A DNA stretch of 64,000 nt, taken from contig NZ_BSEN01000006.1 in assembly GCF_027921845.1 (NCBI RefSeq), positions 363,154 through 427,153 on the forward strand, written 5' to 3'. Positions 8,930-17,047 of this stretch are shown here, piece after piece (the first letter of the stretch is position 1; each line of letters starts with the position of its first letter). Origin of the DNA: Leifsonia poae. Its GTDB lineage: Bacteria; Actinomycetota; Actinomycetes; Actinomycetales; Microbacteriaceae. The notes beneath the pieces were generated by a model. The model was given only the letters and a program-made list of their open reading frames with translations, did not search any database and was not told the DNA's origin. Made by a program: the position numbers and the translations under genes.

Positions 8930-9399
8930 GAGTAGCCGTTGGAGCCGATCACGCCGGCTTCCCCCTCAAACAGCGCGTCATCGACGCCATCGAGAGGCTC
9001 GGCCACACCGCGATCGATTGCGGCACAGACAGCACGGCTCCGGTCGACTTCCCCGACATCACCCAGGCGACCTGCGCCCGCGTGCTCGACGGGAGCGCGG
9101 AGCGTGCCGTGCTGGTCTGCGGAACGGGAGCCGGCGCCATCATGGCCGCCAACAAGATCCCCGGCATCCGCTGCGGTCTCGCCAACGAGTCGTACTCAGC
9201 GCATCAGGCCGTCGAGCACGATGACGCGAATGTCATCGCTCTCGGGGCCTGGCTCGCGCCGTCCGCATTCATCGACGACATCGTGGCCGAGTTCCTTGCG
9301 GCCACGTTCGACGACGATCTGGACACCCGCCGCCGCGTGGCGAAGCTGAACGCTCTCGACCAGCTCGTGCCCGAGACCTTCATCGCTGCAGACCACTAA
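8926..9399 (+). CDS. rpiB: ribose-5-phosphate isomerase B-type sugar-phosphate isomerase (RpiB/LacAB family)
   Basis: 157 residues, the usual RpiB length. The start VGADHAGFPLK, the DFPD segment, the catalytic Cys65 in VLVCGTGAG, and ANKIPGIRCGLA are all present, so it belongs to the Cys-dependent (E. coli-like) RpiB group. It interconverts ribose 5-phosphate and ribulose 5-phosphate, or related aldose/ketose phosphates (allose or erythrulose phosphates in some relatives). Translationally coupled to the kinase upstream. With the kinase it would form a two-step route from free ribose into the pentose phosphate pathway. Confidence 0.87.
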   Translation: MRVAVGADHAGFPLKQRVIDAIERLGHTAIDCGTDSTAPVDFPDITQATCARVLDGSAERAVLVCGTGAGAIMAANKIPGIRCGLANESYSAHQAVEHDDANVIALGAWLAPSAFIDDIVAEFLAATFDDDLDTRRRVAKLNALDQLVPETFIAADH

Positions 9400-9444
9400 C
9401 CCCTGACCCCTGCCCCTCCCCAATCGATCAAAGGAGATCCATCA

Positions 9445-10779
9445 GTGACGAACACCACCACGATCCGGCAGACATCTGCCTTGGGATCGAAAGACCGGAA
9501 CAAGACGGCGATCGCAGCCGCCCTGGGCACGAGCGTCGAGAACTATGACTTCATCGCCTACGGCACCGCATCGGCCCTGTACTTCAGTGCGGTCTTCTTC
9601 CCCGAGAGCGACCGCTTCGTCGGCACCATGCTCTCGTTCGCGACCCTTGCCGTCGGCTTCCTGATGCGCCCGCTCGGCGGCGCGATCGGCGGCTATCTGG
9701 CCGACAAGTTCGGCCGCAAGCCCGTTCTCGTGGGTGCGATGCTCGTGATGGGCGGCGCCACCTTCCTCATCGGCTTGCTCCCCACGTATGCCACCGTCGG
9801 CGTGCTCGCCCCGATCCTGCTCGTGATCATCCGAATGATCCAGGGCCTCGCGTTCGGTGCCGAGTGGGGCGGCGCCATCACCATGACGTATGAGCACGCC
9901 CCGTGGAACCGGCGCGGTATGTATGCGGCCATCCCGCAGTCGGGCAACCCGCTCGGCATCGCCCTGGCCAGCGCCATGTTCCTCATCTGCGCCAACCTCG
10001 AGGGCGACTGGCGCTGGCGCATCCCGTTCCTTCTCAGCGCTGTTCTCGTGATCGTCGCCCTCATCGTGCGCTCCCGTCTGTCGGAATCGCCCGAGTTCGA
10101 GGAGGCGAAGGCCGAAGGCAAGATCGAGAAGAACCCGTTCCTCACCACCATCCGGCGAGACTGGAAGAGCGTACTCCGCGTCATCGCGCTGCGCATCGTC
10201 GAGTCGTTCGCCTACTACTCCACGGCTACATACTTTCTCAACTACCTCACCGAGCGATTCCCGGACATCCGGCCCACGGCGCTCGGAGCCCTCACCGCCG
10301 CGAGCATCGTGGCGATCGTGATGACCTTCCTGGCGGGCTCGCTCACCGACCGGGTCGGGCGTCGCCCGATCTACATCGTCGCCTGCATCGTTGCGATCCT
10401 GTTCGCATTCCCGATGTACCTGCTCACCAACGACGGCACGCCTGCGCTCGTCATCGCCGTGTTCATCTTCGGCATCGGTTTCATCCACGCTTCACTCACG
10501 GGCACCCAGGGTTCGTTGCTGACCGAGCAGTTCGGTACCTCCACCCGCACCTCGGGCGCCTCTCTCGGCTACCAGATCGCCGCGGCACTGGGCGGCTTCG
10601 CGCCTCTGCTCGCCGCCGCTCTCGTGGGCTGGCTCGGGTGGCCCGGTGCATCGCTGCTCTACATGTCGGCCGCAATCATCGGACTGATCGGCATCCTCGT
10701 CACCCGCGAGACCTACGGCCGGGCCGAGCGTGCCCGTGTCAACGCCATCGTGGCCGAGGAGCGTTCGCGGATCTCCTGA
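9445..10779 (+). CDS. MFS transporter, metabolite:H+ symporter (MHS) type
   Basis: 444 residues, twelve predicted membrane helices. MHS/ShiA-ProP features: SVENYDFIAYGTASAL in helix 1, GRKPVLVGAMLVMG between helices 2 and 3, RMIQGLAFGAEWGGA in helix 4. The start is the GTG at 9445, with AAAGGAG about 10 bp ahead. Known MHS members carry organic acids, shikimate or betaines. Its place as last gene of a kinase/isomerase operon suggests it brings in the sugar or sugar acid that the operon uses, which would be unusual for the family. It is convergent with the next gene with only 5 bp between. Confidence 0.83.
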   Translation: MTNTTTIRQTSALGSKDRNKTAIAAALGTSVENYDFIAYGTASALYFSAVFFPESDRFVGTMLSFATLAVGFLMRPLGGAIGGYLADKFGRKPVLVGAMLVMGGATFLIGLLPTYATVGVLAPILLVIIRMIQGLAFGAEWGGAITMTYEHAPWNRRGMYAAIPQSGNPLGIALASAMFLICANLEGDWRWRIPFLLSAVLVIVALIVRSRLSESPEFEEAKAEGKIEKNPFLTTIRRDWKSVLRVIALRIVESFAYYSTATYFLNYLTERFPDIRPTALGALTAASIVAIVMTFLAGSLTDRVGRRPIYIVACIVAILFAFPMYLLTNDGTPALVIAVFIFGIGFIHASLTGTQGSLLTEQFGTSTRTSGASLGYQIAAALGGFAPLLAAALVGWLGWPGASLLYMSAAIIGLIGILVTRETYGRAERARVNAIVAEERSRIS

Positions 10780-10784
10780 GGCCC

Positions 10785-12020
10785 TCAGCTCGAGCGCCAT
10801 CGCCTTCCCGCTGATCGGCGCTGGCGCTCGAGCACAGCGAGGGTGCCGGCGAGGACGACTCCGATCGCGCCGAAACCGACGGCGACGATCGGCGGCGCGA
10901 GAACGCCGAGCGACGTGCCCATCGCGGCCGCCGACACGCCGGTGCCCACAGCGGTCCCGAGGTTGAACAGGGAGGTGGCCATCGCGCTGGCGAGGGTGGG
11001 TGCGCGATGCCCGTAGCGCACGGCGAGCGAGACAAGCACGGGGTTGGCGGAGAGCCCGGCGAAGCCGAGGATCGTGAACAGCAGCACGGTCAGCAGGGCC
11101 ACGGATGAGCCGAGCACCAGCCCGATCGTCACCACCGCGGTGATCGCCGCCGTCACCACCGGCGTGCTGTAGGGGTGGGCATCGCCCGCACGACCCCCGA
11201 GGAGCGAGCCGGCGAACGCCCCGATCCCGAAGAGCAGGAGCACGAACGGGATCCAGACGGCGGGAACGCCGGCTCGCTCGATCAGGGGCGCGATGTAGCT
11301 GTACGTCGACAGCACACCGCCGGTGACGGTGGCGCAGATGGCGAGCACCAGCCACAGGCGTGGTGACCGGAGTCCGGCGAGCTCGGCGCGGATCGACGGT
11401 GCCGCCTGGTCGGGTCGATCGGCGGCAATCGTGCGCGCGACGGTGGCGGCGGCCACCACGGCCAGAGCGGCGAGGGCCCAGAACGGCCCCCGCCAGCCCA
11501 GCAGCTGGCCGGCCCACGCGCCCAGGGGTACACCGAGCACGTTGGCGAGCATCCCGCCGCCCAGCACGATTCCCAAGGCCCGGGATGCGGAACCCGGGCC
11601 GGCCAAGCGCGTTGCGACGACAGCGGCGACCGCCCAGAACGCACCCGTCGCGAGGGCTGTCACGAAGCGCGCGACGAGCAGTACCTCGAAGCTCGGGGTG
11701 ATGGCAGCCACGATGTGACCCACGGCGAACACCGCGAGGGCGAGCACGAGCGTCAGCCGTCGGGGGAGGTGGAGGGTGAGCAACGCCATCGCCGGCGCGC
11801 CGACGATCATCCCGATCGCGAAGACGGTGATCGCCGTGCCGGCGGTCGCCGCGGACACGTGGAAGTCCGCTCCGAACTCCGGGAGGAGGCCGGCGATGAC
11901 GAACTCGGTCGTGCCCATCAGAAACGTGCCGGCGGCGAGCACGTAGATGGCGCCGGGAAGTCGCCCACGGCGACGGCCGAGGGTCTGAACGGGGGCGGAG
12001 TGGGTCGTGTGCTCAGTCAA
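10785..12020 (-). CDS. MFS efflux transporter (DHA1, AraJ/Cmx-like)
   Basis: 411 residues, twelve helices. Typical DHA1 drug/sugar efflux motifs: GTFLMGTTEFVIAGLLPE in helix 1, FVTALATGAFWAVAAVVATR in helix 4 and GGGMLANVLGVPLG in helix 5. The best start is a TTG at 12020, which overlaps the last 8 nt of the upstream dehydrogenase gene; AAGGTG lies about 12 bp before it, and no ATG or GTG fits near the first helix. Its substrate is unknown. It forms an operon with the dehydrogenase and is probably controlled by the divergent XRE regulator. Confidence 0.82.
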   Translation of the reverse strand: MTEHTTHSAPVQTLGRRRGRLPGAIYVLAAGTFLMGTTEFVIAGLLPEFGADFHVSAATAGTAITVFAIGMIVGAPAMALLTLHLPRRLTLVLALAVFAVGHIVAAITPSFEVLLVARFVTALATGAFWAVAAVVATRLAGPGSASRALGIVLGGGMLANVLGVPLGAWAGQLLGWRGPFWALAALAVVAAATVARTIAADRPDQAAPSIRAELAGLRSPRLWLVLAICATVTGGVLSTYSYIAPLIERAGVPAVWIPFVLLLFGIGAFAGSLLGGRAGDAHPYSTPVVTAAITAVVTIGLVLGSSVALLTVLLFTILGFAGLSANPVLVSLAVRYGHRAPTLASAMATSLFNLGTAVGTGVSAAAMGTSLGVLAPPIVAVGFGAIGVVLAGTLAVLERQRRSAGRRWRSS

Positions 12021-13035
12021 CGGTGAGCAGCACCTTGATCGCGCGACGTTCGTCCATCGCCCGGTAGCCCTCCGCTGCGTCTGCGAGCGGCAGGGTGAGA
12101 TCGAAGACCTTCCCGGGGTCGATCTCCCGGTTCCAGATGAGCTGGATGAGGTCGGGGAGGAATCGGCGGACGGGCGCCGGTCCGCCGTGCAGGTGGACAC
12201 CGGAGAAGAAGAGCTCCTGGCCGGGGAGCTCCACGTCGTGGGAGACGCCGACGTAGCCGACGTGTCCGCCGGGTCTGGTGGATCGGATGGCCTGCATCAT
12301 CGACTCCTGCGTTCCGACCGCTTCGATCACCGAGTGCGCGCCGAGACCGTCGGTGAGCTCCTTGATCCTGGTCACGCCGTCGTCGCCGCGTTCTTCGACG
12401 ATGTCGGTGGCGCCGAACTCGCGGGCGAGCGCTTGCCGGTCGGCGTGACGGCTCATCGCGATGATCCGCTCGGCTCCGAGCTGCTTGGCGGCGAGCACGC
12501 CGAGAAGTCCGACCGCGCCGTCGCCGACGACCGCCACGGTCTTGCCGGGGCCGACCTCGGCGGCGACGGCGGCGAACCAGCCGGTGCCGAGCACGTCTGA
12601 GGCCGCGAGCAGAGAGGGGATGAGGTCGGCATCCGGCTGTCCCGGCGTGGCGACGAGCGTCCCGTCGGCAAGCGGGATGCGCGCGAACTCCGCCTGGGCG
12701 CCGGTCGGGGCTCCCGGCTCGCCGTGCACACAACGCGACTGGTATCCGGCCCGGCAGATCTCGCAGGTGTTGTCGGAGGCGAAGAAGGAGCCGACGACGA
12801 AGTCACCGACCCGGACGTTCTTCACGTCGTCCCCGATCGCCGTCACCACCCCGGCGTACTCGTGGCCCATCGGGGTGGCGTCCACGTCGTCTGCTCCCCG
12901 CCACGGCCACAGGTCGGATCCGCAGATGCAGGTGGCGGCCAGCCGGATGATCGCGTCGGTCGGCTCGACGATGGTCGGGGTCTCGCGTTCCTCGACCCGG
13001 ACGTCGCCGGGGCCGTACATGACTACTCCACGCAT
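12013..13035 (-). CDS. zinc-dependent alcohol dehydrogenase family protein
   Basis: 340 residues, MDR superfamily: CICGSDLWPWRG with the catalytic Cys, GHEYAGVV, NAD(P)-binding VVGDGAVGLLG near residue 165, and a C-terminal part AMDERRAIKVLL. The structural-zinc loop is reduced, showing only CEICRAGYQSRC, which has three Cys. The start is ATG 13035 with AAGGAG 6 bp ahead. It reduces or oxidises an alcohol, aldehyde or quinone; the substrate is unknown. First gene of a two-gene unit with the MFS pump, divergent from the XRE regulator 125 bp away. Confidence 0.85.
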   Translation of the reverse strand: MRGVVMYGPGDVRVEERETPTIVEPTDAIIRLAATCICGSDLWPWRGADDVDATPMGHEYAGVVTAIGDDVKNVRVGDFVVGSFFASDNTCEICRAGYQSRCVHGEPGAPTGAQAEFARIPLADGTLVATPGQPDADLIPSLLAASDVLGTGWFAAVAAEVGPGKTVAVVGDGAVGLLGVLAAKQLGAERIIAMSRHADRQALAREFGATDIVEERGDDGVTRIKELTDGLGAHSVIEAVGTQESMMQAIRSTRPGGHVGYVGVSHDVELPGQELFFSGVHLHGGPAPVRRFLPDLIQLIWNREIDPGKVFDLTLPLADAAEGYRAMDERRAIKVLLTVD

Positions 13036-13159
13036 GGTGCTCCTTGTCTTGAATGTCGTCTCACCAGTCAATGCGATCGCCGCACGGTGAGGGAGTCTCT
13101 GCCGAGGGGTGTACTCGGAGGGAACCCCACCCCGACGGATGCGGACGTAGCCTGGTCGC

Positions 13160-14062
13160 ATGGACAACCGGTCAGAGGTGCGCGAGTTCCTCACGTCCCG
13201 GCGGGCGAAGGTCACCCCCGAAGCGGCCGGCCTGTCGTCCGGCGGCAACCGTCGCGTCGCGGGGCTGCGCCGATCCGAGGTGGCGATGCTCGCCGGCGTC
13301 TCCGTCGAGTACTACGCGAAGCTGGAGCGCGGCGCGATTGCCGGGGCTTCCTCGTCGGTGCTCGAGGCGATCTCCCGTGCGCTCCAGCTTGACGACACCG
13401 AACGGGCGCACCTGTTCGACCTCGCGCGGGCCGCCGACGGCATCCCGCTCTCCGGACGGCCCCGCCGCCGCGCGACCAAGTCGGCAGCGGCACGACCCAG
13501 TCTCGCGTGGGCCCTTAACGCGATCACCGAGGGCATCGCCTTCGTGCGCGACCCCCAGCAGAACCTCCTCGCCACAAATGCGCTCGGAACGGCGTTCTAC
13601 TCGCCGCTGATCGGCGACGGCGGCCGCACTCCGAACCTCGCACGTTTCCAATTCCTCGACCCGGCGTCGCGCGAGTTCTATCCCGACTGGGACGTCTTCG
13701 CCGAGATGTGTGTCGCCATCATGCGTGCCGAGGCCGGTCGCGACCCGCACGACAAGGGATTGCAGGATCTGGTGGGGGAGCTCTCCACTCGAAGCGACGT
13801 GTTCCGGCAGCTCTGGGGCGCGCACGATGTGCGTACCCACGGGGCGGGAACGAAACGTTTCGTGCATCCGGTGGTCGGGGAGGTCACCCTCGCCTACGAG
13901 GAACTCGCCGTGACCGCCGAGCCCGGCCTGGTGCTCATGGTCTACACCGCCGAGCCCGGATCCCCGTCGGCAGAGCGCCTCCGATTGCTCGCCAGCTGGG
14001 CCGCATCCGCCGCGAACGAAACGGCCGGAACCGCGGCGGCCGGCGCAGCGACGTCCGACTAG
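13160..14062 (+). CDS. XRE-type regulator with MmyB-like ligand-binding domain
   Basis: 300 residues. Residues 1-85 form a helix-turn-helix of the actinobacterial type (RRVAGLRRSEVAMLAGVSVEYYAKLERG); the rest matches the MmyB-like fatty-acid/ligand-binding domain (FVRDPQQNLLATNALG, DWDVFAEMCVAIMR, LWGAHDVR). Members often sit divergently from a short-chain or zinc dehydrogenase and repress it, as here. No Shine-Dalgarno is visible, but TAGCCT (13148-13153) lies 6 nt before the ATG, a leaderless promoter. The 3' end overlaps the stop of the hspR-like gene by 4 bp. Confidence 0.88.
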   Translation: MDNRSEVREFLTSRRAKVTPEAAGLSSGGNRRVAGLRRSEVAMLAGVSVEYYAKLERGAIAGASSSVLEAISRALQLDDTERAHLFDLARAADGIPLSGRPRRRATKSAAARPSLAWALNAITEGIAFVRDPQQNLLATNALGTAFYSPLIGDGGRTPNLARFQFLDPASREFYPDWDVFAEMCVAIMRAEAGRDPHDKGLQDLVGELSTRSDVFRQLWGAHDVRTHGAGTKRFVHPVVGEVTLAYEELAVTAEPGLVLMVYTAEPGSPSAERLRLLASWAASAANETAGTAAAGAATSD

Positions 14063-14367
14063 CCTGCGTCCGCCTCCGCTCCGTTCTCGGTTCGGTCGGC
14101 CGCCTCTTGGCGGAGGGCGGCGTTCTCGCCTTCGAGGGCGAGCACCTTGCCGATGCCGGCCAGGTTGACCCCGTCGTCCTGCAGTTCGGAGACCCGCCGC
14201 ATCCGCTCGATATCGTCGGCGCTGTACCGGCGGGTTCCCCCCTCGGTGCGGGCCGGAGTGAGTAGTCCTTTGCGCTCGTACAGGCGCAGGGTCGCCGCGG
14301 GTAGCCCGAGGAGCTCGGCCGCGACGGCCATGCTGTAGACCGGCCGGCTCTCGGGGTTCTCGCTCAT
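14059..14367 (-). CDS. hspR: MerR-family heat-shock regulator HspR-like
   Basis: 102 residues: a MerR winged HTH (VYSMAVAAELLGLPAATLRLYERKG, shown here only by its ends VYSMAV and YERKG), RRYS at the wing, then DIERM and a short helix with EGENAALRQ. The order and length match HspR, the repressor of chaperone genes in actinobacteria. It is divergent from a Hsp20 gene. A promoter TTGACA (14397-14402) with CACAAT 18 bp further overlaps GCAAGT half sites, and the ATG at 14367 lies 7 nt after the -10 with no ribosome binding site, so the transcript is probably leaderless and autoregulated. Confidence 0.78.
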   Translation of the reverse strand: MSENPESRPVYSMAVAAELLGLPAATLRLYERKGLLTPARTEGGTRRYSADDIERMRRVSELQDDGVNLAGIGKVLALEGENAALRQEAADRTENGAEADAG

Positions 14368-14387
14368 AGAAAAATTGTGCGGGTTCC

Positions 14388-14447
14388 ACTTGCAGAGTGT
14401 CAAGAATCGTTGTAGAAAATATGCAGCAAGTGATGAAGATAACTTGC
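14388..14447. promoter_or_regulatory. inverted ACTTGC/GCAAGT sites between hspR-like and hsp20 genes
   Basis: ACTTGC at 14388-14393, GCAAGT at 14426-14431 and ACTTGC at 14442-14447. The last two form an inverted pair with a 10-bp spacer; the first lies in the hspR promoter spacer next to TTGACA. CTTG/CAAG halves resemble the HspR-associated inverted repeat (HAIR). They probably bind the HspR-like protein and control both genes. Confidence 0.6.
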
Positions 14448-14528
14448 AGCGACAGGACAGGGTCCGGATGCGCGCAGCATCCTGATCCGACCCCGTCGCG
14501 TACCCACGATCGAAAGGAGAATCTCATT

Positions 14529-14957
14529 ATGTCGATGTCATTTGATCCTTTCAGCCAGCTGGATCGGATCGCTCAGAGCATCTTCGACACCAGCCGGCAG
14601 CCGCGGATCATGCCGGTTGATCTGTTCCGGGAGGGACATCAGTACGTGCTGAACGCCGACCTGCCCGGAGTGGATCCGGGCTCCGTCGACGTGGACGTGG
14701 ACGGTCATCTGCTGACCATTCGTGCCCAGCGTTCCGTGGGCAACCGGGAGAACGGGCGCTGGCTGGCGCAGGAGCGTCCGTTCGGTTCGTACATGCGGCA
14801 GTTCTCGATCGGCGACGACGTAGACCCGGAAGGCATCAGTGCGAGCTACGACAACGGAGTGCTCAGCGTCGTGATTCCGATCGCCGAGCGGGCGAAGCCC
14901 CGCAAGATCTCGATCGGGTCGGCGAGTGAGACCAGGCAGCAGGCCGTCGCGGCCTGA
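14529..14957 (+). CDS. Hsp20/alpha-crystallin family small heat-shock protein
   Basis: 142 residues. N-terminal SFDPFSQLDRIAQSIF, then MPVDLFREGHQYVLNADLPGVDPGS and the alpha-crystallin domain ending in a GVLSVVIPIAE strand (the conserved GVL motif). It is an ATP-independent holdase that binds unfolding proteins. Start ATG 14529 with AAAGGAG 8 bp ahead. Divergent from the hspR-like gene with inverted ACTTGC/GCAAGT sites between, so it is likely heat-inducible through HspR. Confidence 0.92.
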   Translation: MSMSFDPFSQLDRIAQSIFDTSRQPRIMPVDLFREGHQYVLNADLPGVDPGSVDVDVDGHLLTIRAQRSVGNRENGRWLAQERPFGSYMRQFSIGDDVDPEGISASYDNGVLSVVIPIAERAKPRKISIGSASETRQQAVAA

Positions 14958-15033
14958 TCCGCCATCGGGCACCTCTCGGATGTGCATGTCGGACCGCGTC
15001 AGGCGGGCGACCTGAATGCTTTCCCGAGAGACC

Positions 15034-15069
15034 GCGGGGTCGCCGGCGAGGCCGACCGGCGACCCCCGC
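15034..15069 (+). terminator. hairpin after hsp20
   Basis: A GC-rich stem (GCGGGGTCGCCGG against CCGGCGACCCCCGC) with a 9-nt loop and one bulge. There is no T tract, but this is a plausible terminator 77 bp after the Hsp20 stop. Confidence 0.5.
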
Positions 15070-15130
15070 CCACCGTCCTTCAGGATCGATTCGGTACGAG
15101 CGGAATTCAGGAACGAGGGGAGAGGAGAAG

Positions 15131-15478
15131 ATGGGAAAGCTGGTTTACGGATCACGCGAGATCGACATCGATGACCGGCTCCTGACGCATCTCCAGGTCG
15201 TTGCGATCAACAGGCTGAAGCGTGAGCAGCCGTTCGCGCTCTCCTGGCGCGACGCGCGCGACCAGGGCGGAGGGCGCACCACCGTGTGGGTGCACCCGTC
15301 GATCCCCTTGATGTTCCATTTCGACGGTTCGAGGGTGCCGTCGATCAACCGGGAGTGGCTGGCGGAGCTCAATGCGTCAGCCGAAGGTCCGATGGGGATG
15401 ATCGTCACGGCGGAACCGTCCCCCAACGGCGTGGACGACGAAGAAGACAGGGTCCCGATGGAAGGTGCGAAGCGATAG
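15131..15478 (+). CDS. DUF7882-type small protein of Microbacteriaceae
   Basis: 115 residues. MGKLVYGSREIDIDDRLLTH, the SWRD segment and TVWVHPSIPLMFHFDGSR followed by NREWL match a small protein family found widely in Microbacteriaceae, often mislabelled ATP-dependent DNA ligase; no ligase motif is present. The function is unknown. GAGGGGAGAGGAG directly precedes the ATG. Its stop overlaps the GTG of the next gene (TAGTG), so the two are co-translated. Confidence 0.75.
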   Translation: MGKLVYGSREIDIDDRLLTHLQVVAINRLKREQPFALSWRDARDQGGGRTTVWVHPSIPLMFHFDGSRVPSINREWLAELNASAEGPMGMIVTAEPSPNGVDDEEDRVPMEGAKR

Positions 15479-15816
15479 TGAGAAGAATCCATTACGCGGG
15501 CGGGACGCTCGTGACCGGTGACGCGATCGCGGATGTCGTGCTGCGTTACGCGGAAGCCCTTGCGAAACAGTCGGCTGCAGAAGAGATGAGAGTGCCCTGC
15601 CTTTCCCCGTCCGGTGTGCGGGACGAAGCGCTCCTGCTCGTCGGTCCGGCCAGCCAGCTCATGGCCACCAAGGAAGACGGGACCGACGACCTCCAGGATG
15701 AAGAATTCGTCCAACGATACGAAGCGGCCATCCGCGCGCTCGGGCCGCGCGCAGCCCTCCCGCTGGGGCCGGACTCCGGCTTCATCGAAGGAGACTTGAG
15801 CATCCACTTCGACTAG
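15478..15816 (+). CDS. hypothetical protein co-translated with the DUF7882-type protein
   Basis: 112 residues from a GTG that shares a base with the upstream stop. It starts RRIHYAGGTLVTGDAIAD and has no membrane helix or known motif; it looks like a small soluble alpha/beta protein. The TAGTG overlap and good codon bias support it as real. I recognise similar proteins beside DUF7882 genes in the family Microbacteriaceae but know no function. Confidence 0.65.
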   Translation: MRRIHYAGGTLVTGDAIADVVLRYAEALAKQSAAEEMRVPCLSPSGVRDEALLLVGPASQLMATKEDGTDDLQDEEFVQRYEAAIRALGPRAALPLGPDSGFIEGDLSIHFD

Positions 15817-15847
15817 CTCATCGGCTCACGCCCGTTGCTGGCCAGGC

Positions 15848-16255
15848 TCAGGAGGCGCGGAAGTACTCCGCCGCGCGGTCGTTGAAGAGCGACGCGATCA
15901 CGGTGATCGAGACGACGATGCTGACGACGGAGGCCAACAGAAAGGATGGCGCCCTGATCGACAGTGCGATCGCCGCCAGGATGGAGGCGGACTGGAAGAT
16001 CGTCGCGACGATCCGGGCGCCGTTGCTTCCGCGGAACAGGCCGCTCGACACGATCAGGATCACCACCCCCAGGATCATGACGGCGACGGCCATGACGATG
16101 ACGAGGGCTGCGTTTCCGAACCGCGCGACCAGGTCGGCGTTGCCGAGCTGGAAGAGCAGCAGCACGCCGGTGACCAGGTTGACCGTGCCCGAGAGCCAGG
16201 TCAACGCTGCGGCCACCGTCACGCTCCGGGGACGGAGATCCTTTGCCGTGGTCAT
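15848..16255 (-). CDS. small integral membrane protein, four helices
   Basis: 135 residues with four hydrophobic segments (VAAALTWLSGTVNLVTGVLL; LVIVMAVAVMILGVVILIVS; IFQSASILAAIAL; LLASVVSIVVSITVIAS), a compact membrane protein of unknown function. It is last of four same-strand small genes (from 17178 down), all short membrane proteins, suggesting one envelope or stress operon. The start at ATG 16255 overlaps nothing; the next gene ends 4 bp upstream. Confidence 0.75.
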   Translation of the reverse strand: MTTAKDLRPRSVTVAAALTWLSGTVNLVTGVLLLFQLGNADLVARFGNAALVIVMAVAVMILGVVILIVSSGLFRGSNGARIVATIFQSASILAAIALSIRAPSFLLASVVSIVVSITVIASLFNDRAAEYFRAS

Positions 16256-16259
16256 GCGA

Positions 16260-16643
16260 TCACGATGAAGCCAGCGTGTGCGCCTTGATCGTCTCGAACT
16301 CCGCAGGGGTGATGGCGCCGGAATCGAGCAGCGTCTTCGCCTTGGAGATCTCCTCGGCAGGCGAGTTGGTCGACGCCACCGTGCGGATGTAGGAGTCGGT
16401 GTCGCTCTGCGCCCTCTGGATGTCCCCCATCTTGCGTCTCGTCATGCTCGGCCCGCGCGCGATCAGGTAGACGAGAGCCGTGATGAACGGGACGAACACC
16501 AGGAAGATGATCCACACCGCCTTCAGCCAGCCGTTCAGGGTGTGGTCGCGGAAGATGTCGGCGATGATCGAGAAGAGCACCATCAGGTAGGCGATCCACG
16601 CGAAGATCCAGAACGAATAGACGATGAAATCCCAGAAGTTCAT
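16260..16643 (-). CDS. SHOCT-domain membrane protein with PLDc_N-type N-terminus
   Basis: 127 residues. Two membrane helices with intervening loop (YSFWIFAWIAYLMVLFSIIADIF; WLKAVWIIFLVFVPFITALVYLIARG) match the PLDc_N phospholipase-D-nuclease N-terminal domain. The C-terminus, LLDSGAITPAEFETIKA, is a SHOCT motif (short C-terminal domain found at protein ends). The family is common in actinobacteria and functionally undefined. Its start overlaps the stop of the gene before it by 4 bp, so it is in the same operon. Confidence 0.85.
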   Translation of the reverse strand: MNFWDFIVYSFWIFAWIAYLMVLFSIIADIFRDHTLNGWLKAVWIIFLVFVPFITALVYLIARGPSMTRRKMGDIQRAQSDTDSYIRTVASTNSPAEEISKAKTLLDSGAITPAEFETIKAHTLASS

Positions 16644-17047
16644 GACCGGACCTCTTCCTTAACCTGGCCGCCGTGTGCGGTGACCGCGTAGATGACGAGA
16701 ACATCGATGGCGACGAGGATCGCCGACCACCAGGGCTGGGCGGGGATCAGGAACAGCTGGCCGATCGCGCTCAGCACGGCCAGGATCACGGCGATGATGC
16801 GCGCCCACGTCTGGCCGGCGAACAGACCGCCTGCGGTGAGCACGGCGAGGACGCCGATGATCATGTTCCACCATCCCCAGCCGGAGATGTCGAGGATGAA
16901 GAGGGACCCGTTCGCGACCACGTAGTACGGGTCGGGGGCGAACACGGCGACGATGCCCTGGAGCACGCTGAAGAGCCCGGCGATGAGCACCATGAGGGCG
17001 GCGAAACGGCCCCATCCGGTGTTCACTGTGCGGTCGACGGTGGTCAT
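16640..17047 (-). CDS. DUF7144-type four-helix membrane protein
   Basis: 135 residues from ATG 17047, with GAAGGAG 8 bp ahead. Four hydrophobic segments and the family pattern FSVLQGIVAVFAPDPYYV, GWGWWNMIIGVLAV and a C-terminal PWWSAILVAIDVLVIYA. Function unknown; widespread in actinobacteria. Its start overlaps the stop of a 44-codon ORF upstream (ATGA) and its stop overlaps the SHOCT gene start, giving a tightly coupled set. Confidence 0.82.
   Translation of the reverse strand: MTTVDRTVNTGWGRFAALMVLIAGLFSVLQGIVAVFAPDPYYVVANGSLFILDISGWGWWNMIIGVLAVLTAGGLFAGQTWARIIAVILAVLSAIGQLFLIPAQPWWSAILVAIDVLVIYAVTAHGGQVKEEVRS

Noticed and set aside
10774-10796. CTGAGGCCCTCAG palindrome between convergent MFS genes as a terminator
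   Set aside because: A 6-bp arm with a 1-nt centre and no T tract cannot form a normal terminator hairpin.
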